Assembly (NCBI RefSeq): GCF_013179735.1
Contig: NZ_JABMEG010000001.1
Coordinates: forward strand, 124,001 to 188,000
Direction: 5' to 3'
Source of the DNA: Permianibacter fluminis
GTDB taxonomy: Bacteria; Pseudomonadota; Gammaproteobacteria; Enterobacterales; Permianibacteraceae
DNA length: 64,000 nucleotides
Shown: in pieces, positions 27,657 to 36,103 of the stretch
Layout: each line of letters begins with the position of its first letter
How positions within the stretch are numbered: position 1 is the stretch's first letter
Notes under the pieces: generated by a model
What the model was told of the DNA's origin: nothing
Seen by the model: the letters and a program-made list of their open reading frames with translations, nothing else
Database searches by the model: none
Made by a program: the position numbers and the translations under genes

Positions 27657-28205
27657 CTAGTGAATGTTGTAGTGATGCGGATCGTAATCGCGATTGTGTT
27701 TGGCTTTGACCAGCAGCGCCTGCAAATCCTTTACCCGAACGTTGGCCTCTTCGATTTGCTGCGCCGTCAAATCAGGCGCGTGCAGCTTTTGCTTGCGCTT
27801 GCCGGCGCTGTCGCCATTGCTCGCCGCCAGCAGGAACCAGGCGTAGCCTTCGACCGGGTTCTGGGCAACGTAGTCGCCGTTCCAGTACATGGCACCGACA
27901 TTGTGTTGCGCCGTCGTGTGGCCGCGCAGTGCCGCTTCAAAAAACAGCGCAAATGCGCGGCGATAGCTTTGTCCAATACCGGAACTCTCCGGCGGGTCGT
28001 AGTGCATTAGCCCCAGCTGAAAGAGTGCATCGACATTACCGAGCTCGGCGTGATGGCGGAGACGGGCAAAATCTGCCAGATAGATATACTGGTAGGGCAT
28101 GCTCTCATTCTCACGGTCGCTCGGCGTTGCTTGCGCCGGCGCGACCGGAATCGCGCTGACCAGCACCAAAGCCAATGCCATGCCTATGCCCTGCTTCACA
28201 GTCAT
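27657..28205 (-). CDS. Secreted Sel1-repeat protein
   Basis: The protein has 182 residues with a signal peptide (MTVKQGIGMALALVLVSAIPVAPAQA). Sel1/TPR-like helical repeats follow: LGNVDALFQLGLMHYD, RGHTTAQHNVGAMYWNGDYV and GYAWFLLAASNGDSAGKRK. Such repeats usually bind proteins, here in the periplasm. ATG 28205 begins the signal peptide; ATG 28220 is possible. It lies between the cyclase-fusion kinase and the CRP-like gene on the opposite strand; no functional tie is shown. Confidence 0.8.
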   Translation of the reverse strand: MTVKQGIGMALALVLVSAIPVAPAQATPSDRENESMPYQYIYLADFARLRHHAELGNVDALFQLGLMHYDPPESSGIGQSYRRAFALFFEAALRGHTTAQHNVGAMYWNGDYVAQNPVEGYAWFLLAASNGDSAGKRKQKLHAPDLTAQQIEEANVRVKDLQALLVKAKHNRDYDPHHYNIH

Positions 28206-28337
28206 AACCTCAATTATCATTACCCTGTCAGTCTAGGGCGGGGGACTGCCCCTGCCCAGCTGTACTTTGCCAATGCTATGGTGTGCACTATTTACGTTGT
28301 CCCTCATGGCCCATCTGCGGTCTTGTAAGGAACCCTT

Positions 28338-29018
28338 ATGACAGACGCTTCGGCCACCCCCACGGACATGGAACTGGCAACTTTCAAGATATTCAATGGC
28401 CTGTCGCCCGAGCAGATGACCCAGCTCGGCCGCCACATCCATATCCGCAACTACCCGAAGCGAACCCAGATCATCAGCGAGGGCGATCCGGCCCATTGCC
28501 TGTATTTCGTCTTGTCCGGTCGGGTCAAGGTCTATCTGGACGACGAGAAGGGCAAGGAAATCACCGTCAACATTCACGAAGGCGGCGAAGTCTTTGGCGA
28601 GCTGTCGGTGATCCAGGGCATTCCGCGTTCGGCCTCGGTGGTCACGATGGACGACAGCCGGCTCGGCCTGATGTCGGATCAGGATTTCAAGCAATGCTTG
28701 CGCGACTACCCCGACTTCACCGCCAACGTCATGAGCGATCTGATCGATCGCCTGTTGCAGGCAACCGAGACCATTCGCCGGCTGGGTCTGATGGATGTGT
28801 ATGGCCGTATCGCGGTGCTGCTGTTGACCCAATCGGAAGAGAAGGACGGCCAGCGGGTGATGAAGGAAAAACTGACCCAGCAGAGTATCGCCAGTCGGGT
28901 TGGCGCCTCGCGGGAAATGGTTGCCCGCATCCTCAAGGATCTGAAGCTGGGCGGCTATGTCGATACGGATGCTGACGGCCATCTGGTGCTGAAGAAAAAC
29001 CTGCCGCACTCCTGGTAA
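28338..29018 (+). CDS. CRP/FNR family transcription regulator
   Basis: The protein has 226 residues. The cyclic-nucleotide-binding fold is complete: the phosphate-binding cassette FGELSVIQGIPRSASVV keeps the Glu and the Arg-Ser that bind cAMP in E. coli CRP. There are no FNR-type N-terminal cysteines. The C-terminal winged helix-turn-helix QQSIASRVGASREMVARIL is intact. So it is likely a ligand-responsive regulator. It starts 775 bp after the nucleotide-cyclase fusion gene and has its own terminator. Its targets are unknown. Confidence 0.93.
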   Translation: MTDASATPTDMELATFKIFNGLSPEQMTQLGRHIHIRNYPKRTQIISEGDPAHCLYFVLSGRVKVYLDDEKGKEITVNIHEGGEVFGELSVIQGIPRSASVVTMDDSRLGLMSDQDFKQCLRDYPDFTANVMSDLIDRLLQATETIRRLGLMDVYGRIAVLLLTQSEEKDGQRVMKEKLTQQSIASRVGASREMVARILKDLKLGGYVDTDADGHLVLKKNLPHSW

Positions 29019-29062
29019 GCCTTCAAGCTCCTGCAACGAATCAACCGCTCGAAAAAAGTAAC

Positions 29063-29096
29063 CAAAAAAAGGGCTGCCTGTGGCAGCCCTTTTTTA
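29063..29096 (+). terminator. Intrinsic terminator after the CRP-family gene
   Basis: GGGCTGCC-TGT-GGCAGCCC is followed by TTTTTTATT and preceded by an A-run, 45 bp after the stop. It may also stop the leftward gene at 29130. Confidence 0.92.
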
Positions 29097-29129
29097 TTAC
29101 ACCGCCCGATTCAAGCCGGCCAACCTGAC

Positions 29130-29453
29130 TCAAGGCGGCGGAATCGGCAGTCGCTTGCATTCGATGGCCGACTGCGGGTTGTGCACCAGACACATCACTA
29201 CCTGCCGGGTTTTGACCTCGATAAACCAAGCGTAGGAGCCGTGATCATTCGGCCCGAATGATGCCGTGCCAAGCGGCACGTATTCCGCGGTTGCGGCGTT
29301 GGTGGAATTCGCCGGATTGGCGGCGTTGTTCGGCGCCTGTGCCTGCGGATTGGCTGGTGGATTGGCCGCGAGCGCGGGCTGGCCGACCACGACGGCAGCA
29401 GCCAGCAGCATCGCCGCTGCCGCCCGCGTCATTACCGATTGCTGGTGATTCAC
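29130..29453 (-). CDS. Small secreted protein of unknown function
   Basis: The protein has 107 residues: signal peptide (AAAAMLLAAAVVVGQPALA), then an Asn/Pro/Ala-rich linker, then about 50 structured residues with two Cys (MCLVHN and ECKRLP). No family is recognised. It is transcribed toward the terminator after the CRP-like gene. Confidence 0.6.
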   Translation of the reverse strand: MNHQQSVMTRAAAAMLLAAAVVVGQPALAANPPANPQAQAPNNAANPANSTNAATAEYVPLGTASFGPNDHGSYAWFIEVKTRQVVMCLVHNPQSAIECKRLPIPPP

Positions 29454-29542
29454 CTGTGCATCCCCTGCGAATTTGTGTCAGCGCCGGTTTTACCGGCTTG
29501 CCGGCTCGTCAGCAAGCGTTCGACACGGTTGCTGGTGGTCAG

Positions 29543-30262
29543 TCAGCGCTTTTTCATTGCCGCTTTGGCCTCGGCAAAATTGAGTTGGCCATTCAGCAGT
29601 GCCCGGCCCACCACCACACCGGCCAGCGCCGATTGCGGCGCCTTGCGCAAATTGGCAATCGCGTCCAGATCATGAATGCCGCCGTTGCAGAACACCGGAA
29701 TGTCACAAGCCTGCGCCAACCGGCCAGCCGGCAGCAAGGGATCCGTGCGTTCGCCGGGGGCATGCAGCTCGGTGTAGAAAATCCCGGCCACACCTTCCTC
29801 GCTGTAGCGCCGGGCCAATTCATCGGCCGCGACGGCTACTCCGCCGCCGTTTTGCACCATGCCGTCACGCGCCTCCAGCGCCACCACCACCGAGCCCGGA
29901 TACTCGGCACAGAGATCGCCGGTGGCTTCCGGATTGCGCAGCAGCTTCCAGGTCAGCACGACAAAACTGGCACCGACATCGAGCCACAATTCCGCATGCT
30001 CGATTTTGCGCACGCCGCCGGTGATTTCGATTGCCAGTTTCGGAAATTCCTTGTGCAGCCGCTGGACGATATCGGTATTGACCGGTTCGCTGTCCTGGGC
30101 GCCGTCAGCGTCGATCAGGTGCACGCGCTCGGCGCCGGCGGCGACCAGTGTGCCAATCGTTTCCAGCGCATCCAGATAGAGCAGCGGCTCGTCATCATCA
30201 GGTTTGGGATTGGGCAAAGCGATGTGTGCGTTGCGTAACTCCAATCCCGGAATCAGCAGCAT
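29543..30262 (-). CDS. HisA-like (beta/alpha)8 protein with altered active site
   Basis: The protein has 239 residues and resembles HisA, the phosphoribosyl-ProFAR isomerase of histidine synthesis. The phosphate-binding loops are kept (EITGGVRK, CNGGIHDLDAI and GVVVGRAL), as is VHLIDADGA. But the two catalytic aspartates are changed: LLIPGLELR has Glu8 where HisA has Asp8, and VVVALEARDG has Glu130 at the second Asp. No other his genes are nearby. It is probably a paralogue with a different or reduced activity. ATG 30262 matches the family start. Confidence 0.8.
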   Translation of the reverse strand: MLLIPGLELRNAHIALPNPKPDDDEPLLYLDALETIGTLVAAGAERVHLIDADGAQDSEPVNTDIVQRLHKEFPKLAIEITGGVRKIEHAELWLDVGASFVVLTWKLLRNPEATGDLCAEYPGSVVVALEARDGMVQNGGGVAVAADELARRYSEEGVAGIFYTELHAPGERTDPLLPAGRLAQACDIPVFCNGGIHDLDAIANLRKAPQSALAGVVVGRALLNGQLNFAEAKAAMKKR

Positions 30263-30398
30263 GGTTGCCCCCACGGTTATCCATCACTCGGTGTCGTTGG
30301 GTGCCGCTGGCCTTGGCACCGAACAAGATGAAGCAAGTGTAGTCGGTCAAATAGACCCGGGGCAGCCGCGCGCCGCTGGCCGGTCCTGGCCGATCCTG

Positions 30399-31271
30399 CT
30401 AACGCCGCTGCCAGAGGTTATGGCCGGTCAGCAAGGCGAGGCCAGTCCAGATGCAAGCAAAACTGACCAGACGGTCATGATCGAACGGTTCGTGATAAAC
30501 AAAAACGGCCAGCAGGAAGACCAGGCTTGGTGACAGATACTGCAAAAAACCCAACGTGGTCAGCGGAATGCGCTGGACCCCGGCAGCAAACAGGCTCAGC
30601 GGCACCGCCGTCACCACGCCGCCAAATACCAGCAGCAGCGACAGCCACCAGCCGGCATGCACAAACTGGCCCTGTCCGCCGGCATGCAGCCAGCTGAGGT
30701 AAATCAGCGCCACCGGCATCAGCACTGCGGTTTCGATCAAAAAACCGTTGATGGCGTTGACCGCCGTGCGCTTGCGGATGAGCCCATACAAACCAAAACT
30801 GAGCGCCAAGCCCAGCGCAATCCACGGCAACGTGCCGCGGGCATAGATCAGCCAGCCAACCCCAAACGCGGCCAGCAGCAGCGCCAGCTTCTGCACCCCG
30901 GACAAACGCTCGCGCAGCACCAGCACACCGAGCGCAATGGTCAGCAAGGGATTGATGAAATAGCCCAGACTGGTATCGAGCACGCGCTCATGGGTGACCG
31001 CCCAGGTGTAGATAAACCAGTTCGTGCTGACCAGCAGCGCCGACAGAATCAGCGTGCCGAATAGCCGCGGTTTGCTGACAATCTCGCGCAGCTGCCAGGG
31101 CTGGCGCAGCGCCACAATCAGCAAAATGGCAATCGGAATCGACCATACAATCCGGTGCGCCAGAATTTCATGGGCCGGCACGCTGGCCACCGCCTTGAAG
31201 TAAATCGGCACCAGGCCCCACATCAAATAGGCGCTGCCGGCCAGTAATAGACCACGTCGATGTTCGGTCAT
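30399..31271 (-). CDS. rarD: EamA-family transporter RarD
   Basis: The protein has 290 residues and ten predicted membrane helices. The N-terminal GLLLAGSAYLMWGLVPIYFK, the NWFIYTWAV motif and LGYFINPLLTIALGVLVLRE are characteristic of RarD. The substrate is not established for the family. It stands alone between the HisA-like gene and the small 31290 gene. Confidence 0.93.
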   Translation of the reverse strand: MTEHRRGLLLAGSAYLMWGLVPIYFKAVASVPAHEILAHRIVWSIPIAILLIVALRQPWQLREIVSKPRLFGTLILSALLVSTNWFIYTWAVTHERVLDTSLGYFINPLLTIALGVLVLRERLSGVQKLALLLAAFGVGWLIYARGTLPWIALGLALSFGLYGLIRKRTAVNAINGFLIETAVLMPVALIYLSWLHAGGQGQFVHAGWWLSLLLVFGGVVTAVPLSLFAAGVQRIPLTTLGFLQYLSPSLVFLLAVFVYHEPFDHDRLVSFACIWTGLALLTGHNLWQRR

Positions 31272-31289
31272 GTTTTGGATACGCTGAGA

Positions 31290-31742
31290 CTACTGCACAT
31301 CATATGAGGGAGTGCCGAGCTTGCTTTGTTTGAAACTGGCATAAACAGCATCAACGGTCCCACCACACCAATGAGCAAAATAGAGCTCGTCATCCGCGAG
31401 CCTGGCGAACAAAAGATATTGTTTACCTAGCTCAAAGTCTCTGGCTCCCGGGGCGGCGTTTGTCAGCTCAATGAAGGGATTGAGCGGCCCCTTCCATAGC
31501 GAGAGAACTTTTGCGACGTAGATGGTGCGCTCAGATCCAATCGAACCATCGCTCCGTTCAACATTGAGAAACGAGCGTTCAATCGCAACCTTAGCCACCA
31601 GATCCGACGATTCAAGATCGTGACGAGGCTCCTTCAGATAGTACTCCATAGAATCATCTGCAGGGATGCAGCGAGCCGCATAGGCATACTGATCATAGGC
31701 CAGTATTAGAAGCGTAAAAACGGTAAACCACAAATACCTCAC
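31290..31742 (-). CDS. Secreted protein, possibly TIMP/NTR-like
   Basis: The protein has about 150 residues. A hydrophobic leader (YLWFTVFTLLILAY) ends before a Cys (AARC). The order early Cys, then KVLSLWKGP, LGKQYLLFARL and a late HWCGGT resembles bacterial tissue-inhibitor-of-metalloproteinase/NTR-like domains, but this is a weak match by eye. The GTG start at 31742 avoids overlap with the thioesterase gene; a TTG at 31781 is also open. The gene is AT-richer than its neighbours, suggesting a different origin. Confidence 0.5.
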   Translation of the reverse strand: MRYLWFTVFTLLILAYDQYAYAARCIPADDSMEYYLKEPRHDLESSDLVAKVAIERSFLNVERSDGSIGSERTIYVAKVLSLWKGPLNPFIELTNAAPGARDFELGKQYLLFARLADDELYFAHWCGGTVDAVYASFKQSKLGTPSYDVQ

Positions 31743-31746
31743 AAAA

Positions 31747-32214
31747 CTACCCCACCAGATAAGTACCCGTACCCACCGCAATCAGTTCATTGCTGTCGTT
31801 GTGCAATTCCATCCGCGCCACCGCCACCTTGTTGCCACCGCGCAGCAACACCGCATCGGCACGGAAATGCTGGCCTCGGCCGGGCCGCAGATAATCGATG
31901 CGCAGATCGATGGTGCCCAGCTTCGACAAGCGCTCGCGGATTTCCGCTTCGCTGGCGTCGCCGTGCTTGTGGATGAGCCCGACCGCCGCCATGGTGCCAC
32001 CCGCGACATCGAGCACCGTGGCAATGACCCCTCCATGCAGAATGTTCTGGATGTAATTGCCGATGAGTTCGTCGCGCGAGGCAAAGCTCAGCACGCAGCG
32101 TTCGTGGTCGACCTGCTCAAAATGCAGGCCAACCGTGCGGTGAAACGGAATGTGCTTGGAAAAACTTTCCACCAGATTGGCCAGATGTTGTTGCACGGTT
32201 TGTTGCGCGGTCAT
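31747..32214 (-). CDS. PaaI/YigI-type hotdog thioesterase
   Basis: The protein has 155 residues with a hotdog fold. The motif NILHGGVIATVLDVAGG is the usual active-site segment of PaaI-type acyl-CoA thioesterases. It probably hydrolyses a medium-chain or aromatic acyl-CoA. It is divergent from the YheT-type gene over a 109-bp spacer with a promoter on the plus strand. Confidence 0.9.
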   Translation of the reverse strand: MTAQQTVQQHLANLVESFSKHIPFHRTVGLHFEQVDHERCVLSFASRDELIGNYIQNILHGGVIATVLDVAGGTMAAVGLIHKHGDASEAEIRERLSKLGTIDLRIDYLRPGRGQHFRADAVLLRGGNKVAVARMELHNDSNELIAVGTGTYLVG

Positions 32215-32285
32215 GGTCGGTTACCAGTCGGAAAGTCGAAGGCCGATCACGATTGTAGCGGATCATCATGACCGGCTCTGGCTGT

Positions 32286-32303
32286 GCTCCGTATAATCGG
32301 AGC
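32286..32303 (+). promoter_or_regulatory. -10 box nested in a perfect palindrome
   Basis: TATAAT at 32292-32297 is flanked by GCTCCG and CGGAGC, exact reverse complements. An ATGACC-type weak -35 lies 18 bp upstream. It would drive the YheT-type gene, starting close to its ATG. The palindrome may be a repressor operator or chance. Confidence 0.5.
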
Positions 32304-32323
32304 ATGCTTGGAACCAACCCGCC

Positions 32324-33349
32324 ATGACCGACATCACCACCTCATTCGCACCGCGCGGCCTGCTGCGCAATCCGCACCTGCAAGGCGTGTTGTCGCGCCT
32401 GCCGCCCCGTCGTGCCCGCATCGAGACGGCGGCCGAAGCGCTGCGCCAGCACGGCCGGCCTTTGCTGCTGCACGGCGGCGCGGCCCAGTTGCTCGGCTGG
32501 TTGTCGCAACACCCGGCTGCTGCCAACACGCCGCGGCCACTGGTGATTTTGCTCCATGGCTGGGAGGGCTCCAGCGATTCGCTGTATCTGCTGGCCACCG
32601 CCAGCCAAGCGTTTCAGGCCGGCTTTGATGTGCTGCGCCTGAATCTGCGCGACCACGGCGACAGCCATCATCTGAACCCCGAACTGTTTCATTCCTGCCG
32701 CGACGAAGAAGTCGCCTTGGCCATTGCCGATGCCGTGGCGCGGCTGCGGCCAGCCTCTTTCGCGTTGGCCGGCTTTTCGCTCGGCGGCAATTTCGCCATG
32801 CGGGTGTCGCTGCGACTGGCTGCGCTGTCCGCGTCAGCTCAGTCGGCATCGACTTTGTCACCGCTGCGCACCGTGGTTGCGGTCTGTCCGGTCATCAGCC
32901 CGGCCGCGACGCTGCAGGCACTGGAAACCGGGCCGCTGCTGTACCGGGCCTATTTTCTGCGCAAATGGAAGGAGTCGCTGTACCGCAAAGCGGCAGTCTA
33001 TCCGGGCCAGTTTCCGAATCCGCACTGGCAACGCATCAGCAGCCTGACCGAGCTGACCGCGCATTTTGTCGAACACCATACCGAGTACCCGAGTCTGCTC
33101 GATTACCTCAACGGCTATGCGATGACAGCGGCCAAACTGGCGGCGCTACCGGTCAACACCCATGTCATCGTCGCGGCCGACGATCCGGTCATCCCGGTTG
33201 CAGATTGGCTGGCGGTGGCCAAACCGCCACAGCTGACGCTGGAAGTCACGCCACATGGTGGCCACTGCGGCTTTGTCAGCAATTGGGCCCTCGACGGTTG
33301 GTCCGAACGGCGCGTGACCCAGCTGCTGGCGCACGCGCTCGCCGGTTGA
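32324..33349 (+). CDS. YheT-family alpha/beta hydrolase
   Basis: The protein has 341 residues. LVILLHGWEGSSDS is the oxyanion region and FALAGFSLGGNFAMRV holds the nucleophile Ser in GFSLGG. The N-terminal RNPHLQGVLSRLPPRR is characteristic of the YheT/EMB8 family. GGHCGF near the C-terminus gives the catalytic His. It is a putative carboxylesterase of unknown substrate. Confidence 0.92.
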   Translation: MTDITTSFAPRGLLRNPHLQGVLSRLPPRRARIETAAEALRQHGRPLLLHGGAAQLLGWLSQHPAAANTPRPLVILLHGWEGSSDSLYLLATASQAFQAGFDVLRLNLRDHGDSHHLNPELFHSCRDEEVALAIADAVARLRPASFALAGFSLGGNFAMRVSLRLAALSASAQSASTLSPLRTVVAVCPVISPAATLQALETGPLLYRAYFLRKWKESLYRKAAVYPGQFPNPHWQRISSLTELTAHFVEHHTEYPSLLDYLNGYAMTAAKLAALPVNTHVIVAADDPVIPVADWLAVAKPPQLTLEVTPHGGHCGFVSNWALDGWSERRVTQLLAHALAG

Positions 33350-33503
33350 ACCACCGAATCGACCGGCATCTACCCACCAAAATGGACCGGCGAAATGCCG
33401 GCCGATGCGGCCAGCGCTTGCCGATTACCGGGTTGGGCTGCTTTAATCCTGTGACTGCTTTCCCAGTTTTACCTCCCACCGCAACGACAACCCGACCGCC
33501 CCG

Positions 33504-34457
33504 ATGGCCTCCGACGACAAAAACGAAAAAAAACCGGCACTAAAAGAACGCCTGGGTGAATGGCGTGGCCACCTCGGCTACCTGCGCGAATTGGTCAAGG
33601 AAGATCCGGGCAAAGCCTGGGACCACTGGAAAAGCACCTACAAGGAACAGGATGCGCTGAAGGCCGCCATCACCGAGCTGTCGACCCGCTGCCAAAGCGA
33701 CGACTTCAGCTGGGAGCAGGTCACCGCCACGCTGACCCGCTTTCATCTGCGCACCGACGATCTCGGTCAGGCCGAGTGGTATCAAAACGCCCACCGACAA
33801 TACGAACAGGCACTGGCCCGGCTCGACAAGGAACAGCGGTTCCGGCCGGCGTTTGTTGAAGGACTGATCAAAGAATTGCGCTTCCTGGCCGAAGCCAACG
33901 ACTTCCACCAGAAATTCGGCCTGAGCGCTCTGCAAGCGAGGATCAAAACCATGTATCACGCCCTGGTACAGCGCATCGATGAATTCAATGCCATCGCCAA
34001 AGAAGAACTGGCGGTGAAAAAGCAGCAAGCCGAGCTGGAAAAAATCAAAGCCCAGGAAGCGGTGGTCGCAGCCGAAAACGAAAAGGTCGCGCAGCAAAAC
34101 CGGCTGGTGCAAGAACAGCGCATGAAAGTCATGGAAGAGCGCAAGCGGCTGGAAGCCAAACGCGCCGCCGATGAGGCCGAACAATTGCGGCTGGAAAAGC
34201 AGCGCGAATACGACGCCGAAGAATCCCACCGCAAGCGTCAGCAAGAGCTGCAGGACAGCTTCAAGAACCTGCAATGGGGCAGCAACCCCGCCCCGGCCGC
34301 CGCGCCGGCACCGGCCGAACCGGCCAAGCCGCTGACCATCGATGCCCAGATCGACTCGCTGATGAAGCAACTGCAGACGCAGGAAAAATTGAGCGGCACC
34401 GAGCTGGCCGCGACAGCGCGTTTGTACGATATGTTGCGGAAAAAATTCTCGCCCTGA
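33504..34457 (+). CDS. Coiled-coil protein of unknown function
   Basis: The protein has 317 residues. Residues 1-160 look globular and helical; residues ~165-255 form a long Glu/Lys/Gln/Arg-rich coiled coil (e.g. VMEERKRLEAKRAADEAEQL); a Pro/Ala linker (NPAPAAAPAPAEPAKP) precedes a short C-terminal helix bundle. No signal peptide or membrane helix, so it is cytosolic. No family is recognised. It is followed by its own terminator. Confidence 0.7.
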   Translation: MASDDKNEKKPALKERLGEWRGHLGYLRELVKEDPGKAWDHWKSTYKEQDALKAAITELSTRCQSDDFSWEQVTATLTRFHLRTDDLGQAEWYQNAHRQYEQALARLDKEQRFRPAFVEGLIKELRFLAEANDFHQKFGLSALQARIKTMYHALVQRIDEFNAIAKEELAVKKQQAELEKIKAQEAVVAAENEKVAQQNRLVQEQRMKVMEERKRLEAKRAADEAEQLRLEKQREYDAEESHRKRQQELQDSFKNLQWGSNPAPAAAPAPAEPAKPLTIDAQIDSLMKQLQTQEKLSGTELAATARLYDMLRKKFSP

Positions 34458-34482
34458 TCGCGCCTTGCAAATCAGACAATGC

Positions 34483-34513
34483 AAAACGGCAACCCGAGGT
34501 TGCCGTTTTTTTT
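34483..34513 (+). terminator. Intrinsic terminator between convergent genes
   Basis: AACGGCAA-CCCGAGG-TTGCCGTT is followed by eight T. It ends the coiled-coil gene, and the A-run on the other side lets it serve rppH as well. Confidence 0.92.
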
Positions 34514-34525
34514 GCCCGCTACCTG

Positions 34526-35107
34526 CTAACGATTACGTCGCCGGCGATGGTGCTGACGATGGCCTTCCTTACGCTGGCCTTCTGGCCGCGGGCCGACAGT
34601 TGGCTCGACCGTGCCGCCGTCACGTTGCCGGCTCAGCTGCGCCGCAAACGGCAGCAACTCGGCCAGTGCCGCACGATAGACCTCGCGCTTGAACGCGATC
34701 ACCTGCCGGACCGGGTACCAATAATTGACCCACATCCAGCCATCAAACTCGGGATGATCGGTGCTGTAGAAATCGACCTTGGTCTCGTCGCCCGTCAACA
34801 GCAATAGAAACCAGCGCTGTTTCTGGCCGATGCACAAAGGCTTGGAATCGTGCCGCATGTATTTCTGCGGCAGCCGATAGCGCAACCAGTCACGGGTGCT
34901 GCCCAGCACCCGCACTTCATTACGGGTCAAGCCCGTTTCCTCGCGCAGTTCCCGGAACAACGCCTGCTCGGGGGATTCGCCGGCATTGATTCCGCCTTGC
35001 GGAAACTGCCAGGAATCGTGACCCTTGCGGCGCGCCCAGAACAGTTGGCCATCACGGTTGCAAATGACGATGCCAACATTGGCGCGATACCCTTCCGCGT
35101 CAATCAT
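34526..35107 (-). CDS. rppH: RNA pyrophosphohydrolase
   Basis: The protein has 193 residues. It removes pyrophosphate from 5'-triphosphate RNA, starting RNase E decay. The Nudix box runs from [20 protein letters not shown] to [20 protein letters not shown] at ATG 35107 is the standard start; a longer open frame upstream is not used. The C-terminus is Arg/His-rich. It is divergent from the HAD-mutH pair; rppH and mutH are also near neighbours in enterics. Confidence 0.95.
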   Translation of the reverse strand: MIDAEGYRANVGIVICNRDGQLFWARRKGHDSWQFPQGGINAGESPEQALFRELREETGLTRNEVRVLGSTRDWLRYRLPQKYMRHDSKPLCIGQKQRWFLLLLTGDETKVDFYSTDHPEFDGWMWVNYWYPVRQVIAFKREVYRAALAELLPFAAQLSRQRDGGTVEPTVGPRPEGQRKEGHRQHHRRRRNR

Positions 35108-35187
35108 GCCGGCTTTCCTGCCGGGTGTACTTGCAATCGATTCTTCCACAGGGTGGCGTGGCCAGCAACCACCATTACGAGAACAGG

Positions 35188-35413
35188 TACAATTAGTTCT
35201 CTGATGCGGTGCAATAGCCGCAGGAGAGTTTGGCGGCTTCGCCCTCCGCTTCATCCCAACTGGTCCGCTGCCGGGTGTCACTGTTTCCCGTTTGCCCTTG
35301 CCGGGGCAAGACGGCAGGAGCCGTCGCCGACGAGTCGGTATTGAAGAAGAAGGGCGAGGCATGCAGAGAAGACCTGCACCACTACCGCACACCCAACGCG
35401 AAAACCCATCACC
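35188..35413 (+). promoter_or_regulatory. Promoter and folded leader before the HAD-mutH pair
   Basis: A TACAAT -10-like box (35188-35193) is followed by a hairpin CTCT-GA-TGCGG/CCGCA-GG-AGAG (35204-35230) and by CTGCCG/CGGCAG stems enclosing TTGCCC-TTGCC-GGGGCAA. The 306-bp spacer shows no gene. It could be a regulatory leader, but it matches no riboswitch I know. Confidence 0.35.
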
Positions 35414-36085
35414 ATGACGCTTGCCTTGTTCGATCTGGATCACACGCTGCTGGAAGGCGACAGCGACCAGCTGTGGGCCGAGTTCCTGTTCAGTCGCGGC
35501 CTGGTCGGTAGCGACCATCTGCGTAACAAGGACGCCTTGTTTGCCGACTATCTTGCCGGCCGGCTCGATATTCATGCCGCCGCCCGCGTCGTGCTCGGCC
35601 CTCTGGTCGGCAAACGCGAACAGGATCTGCTGGCGATGCGCCGCGAATTCGGCGCCCAGTGCATTGCGCCGCGCCTGCGCAGTCAGGCCATGGCCCGAAT
35701 TGACTGGCACCGCGAGCGCGGCCATCGCGTGGTCATCATCACCGCGACCACAAGGTTTGTCGCCGCGGCCAGCGCCGAGCTGCTCGATGTTGGTGATCTG
35801 CTGGCGACCGAGCCGGAATTGCGCGACGGCATTTTCACCGGCGAATTGACCGGCATTCCCTGCTTTCGCGAAGGCAAGGTGCAACGCCTGCAAGCGTTCT
35901 GCGCGGCCGAAGGCATCGACAGCAGCGATCTGCATTTCTACAGCGATTCGCACAACGATCTGCCGCTGCTGCAACACGCGCATTTTGCCTACGCCGTTAC
36001 GCCCGATGCGATCCTGCGCGAGCAGGCCGAACACAATGGCTGGCCGATTCTGGACTGGTTTCAGCCCGTGCCACCGCGCCGCTGA
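35414..36085 (+). CDS. HAD-IB family phosphatase
   Basis: The protein has 223 residues. Motif [12 protein letters not shown] holds the nucleophile Asp and general-acid Asp; motif II is IITATTRF; motif III/IV is [12 protein letters not shown]. The pattern matches the SerB-like HAD-IB group that includes phosphoserine phosphatase relatives. Substrate is unknown. mutH begins 18 bp downstream, so they are probably co-transcribed. Confidence 0.9.
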   Translation: MTLALFDLDHTLLEGDSDQLWAEFLFSRGLVGSDHLRNKDALFADYLAGRLDIHAAARVVLGPLVGKREQDLLAMRREFGAQCIAPRLRSQAMARIDWHRERGHRVVIITATTRFVAAASAELLDVGDLLATEPELRDGIFTGELTGIPCFREGKVQRLQAFCAAEGIDSSDLHFYSDSHNDLPLLQHAHFAYAVTPDAILREQAEHNGWPILDWFQPVPPRR

Positions 36086-36103
36086 GCCGCGAGCGAGCCA
36101 CCG

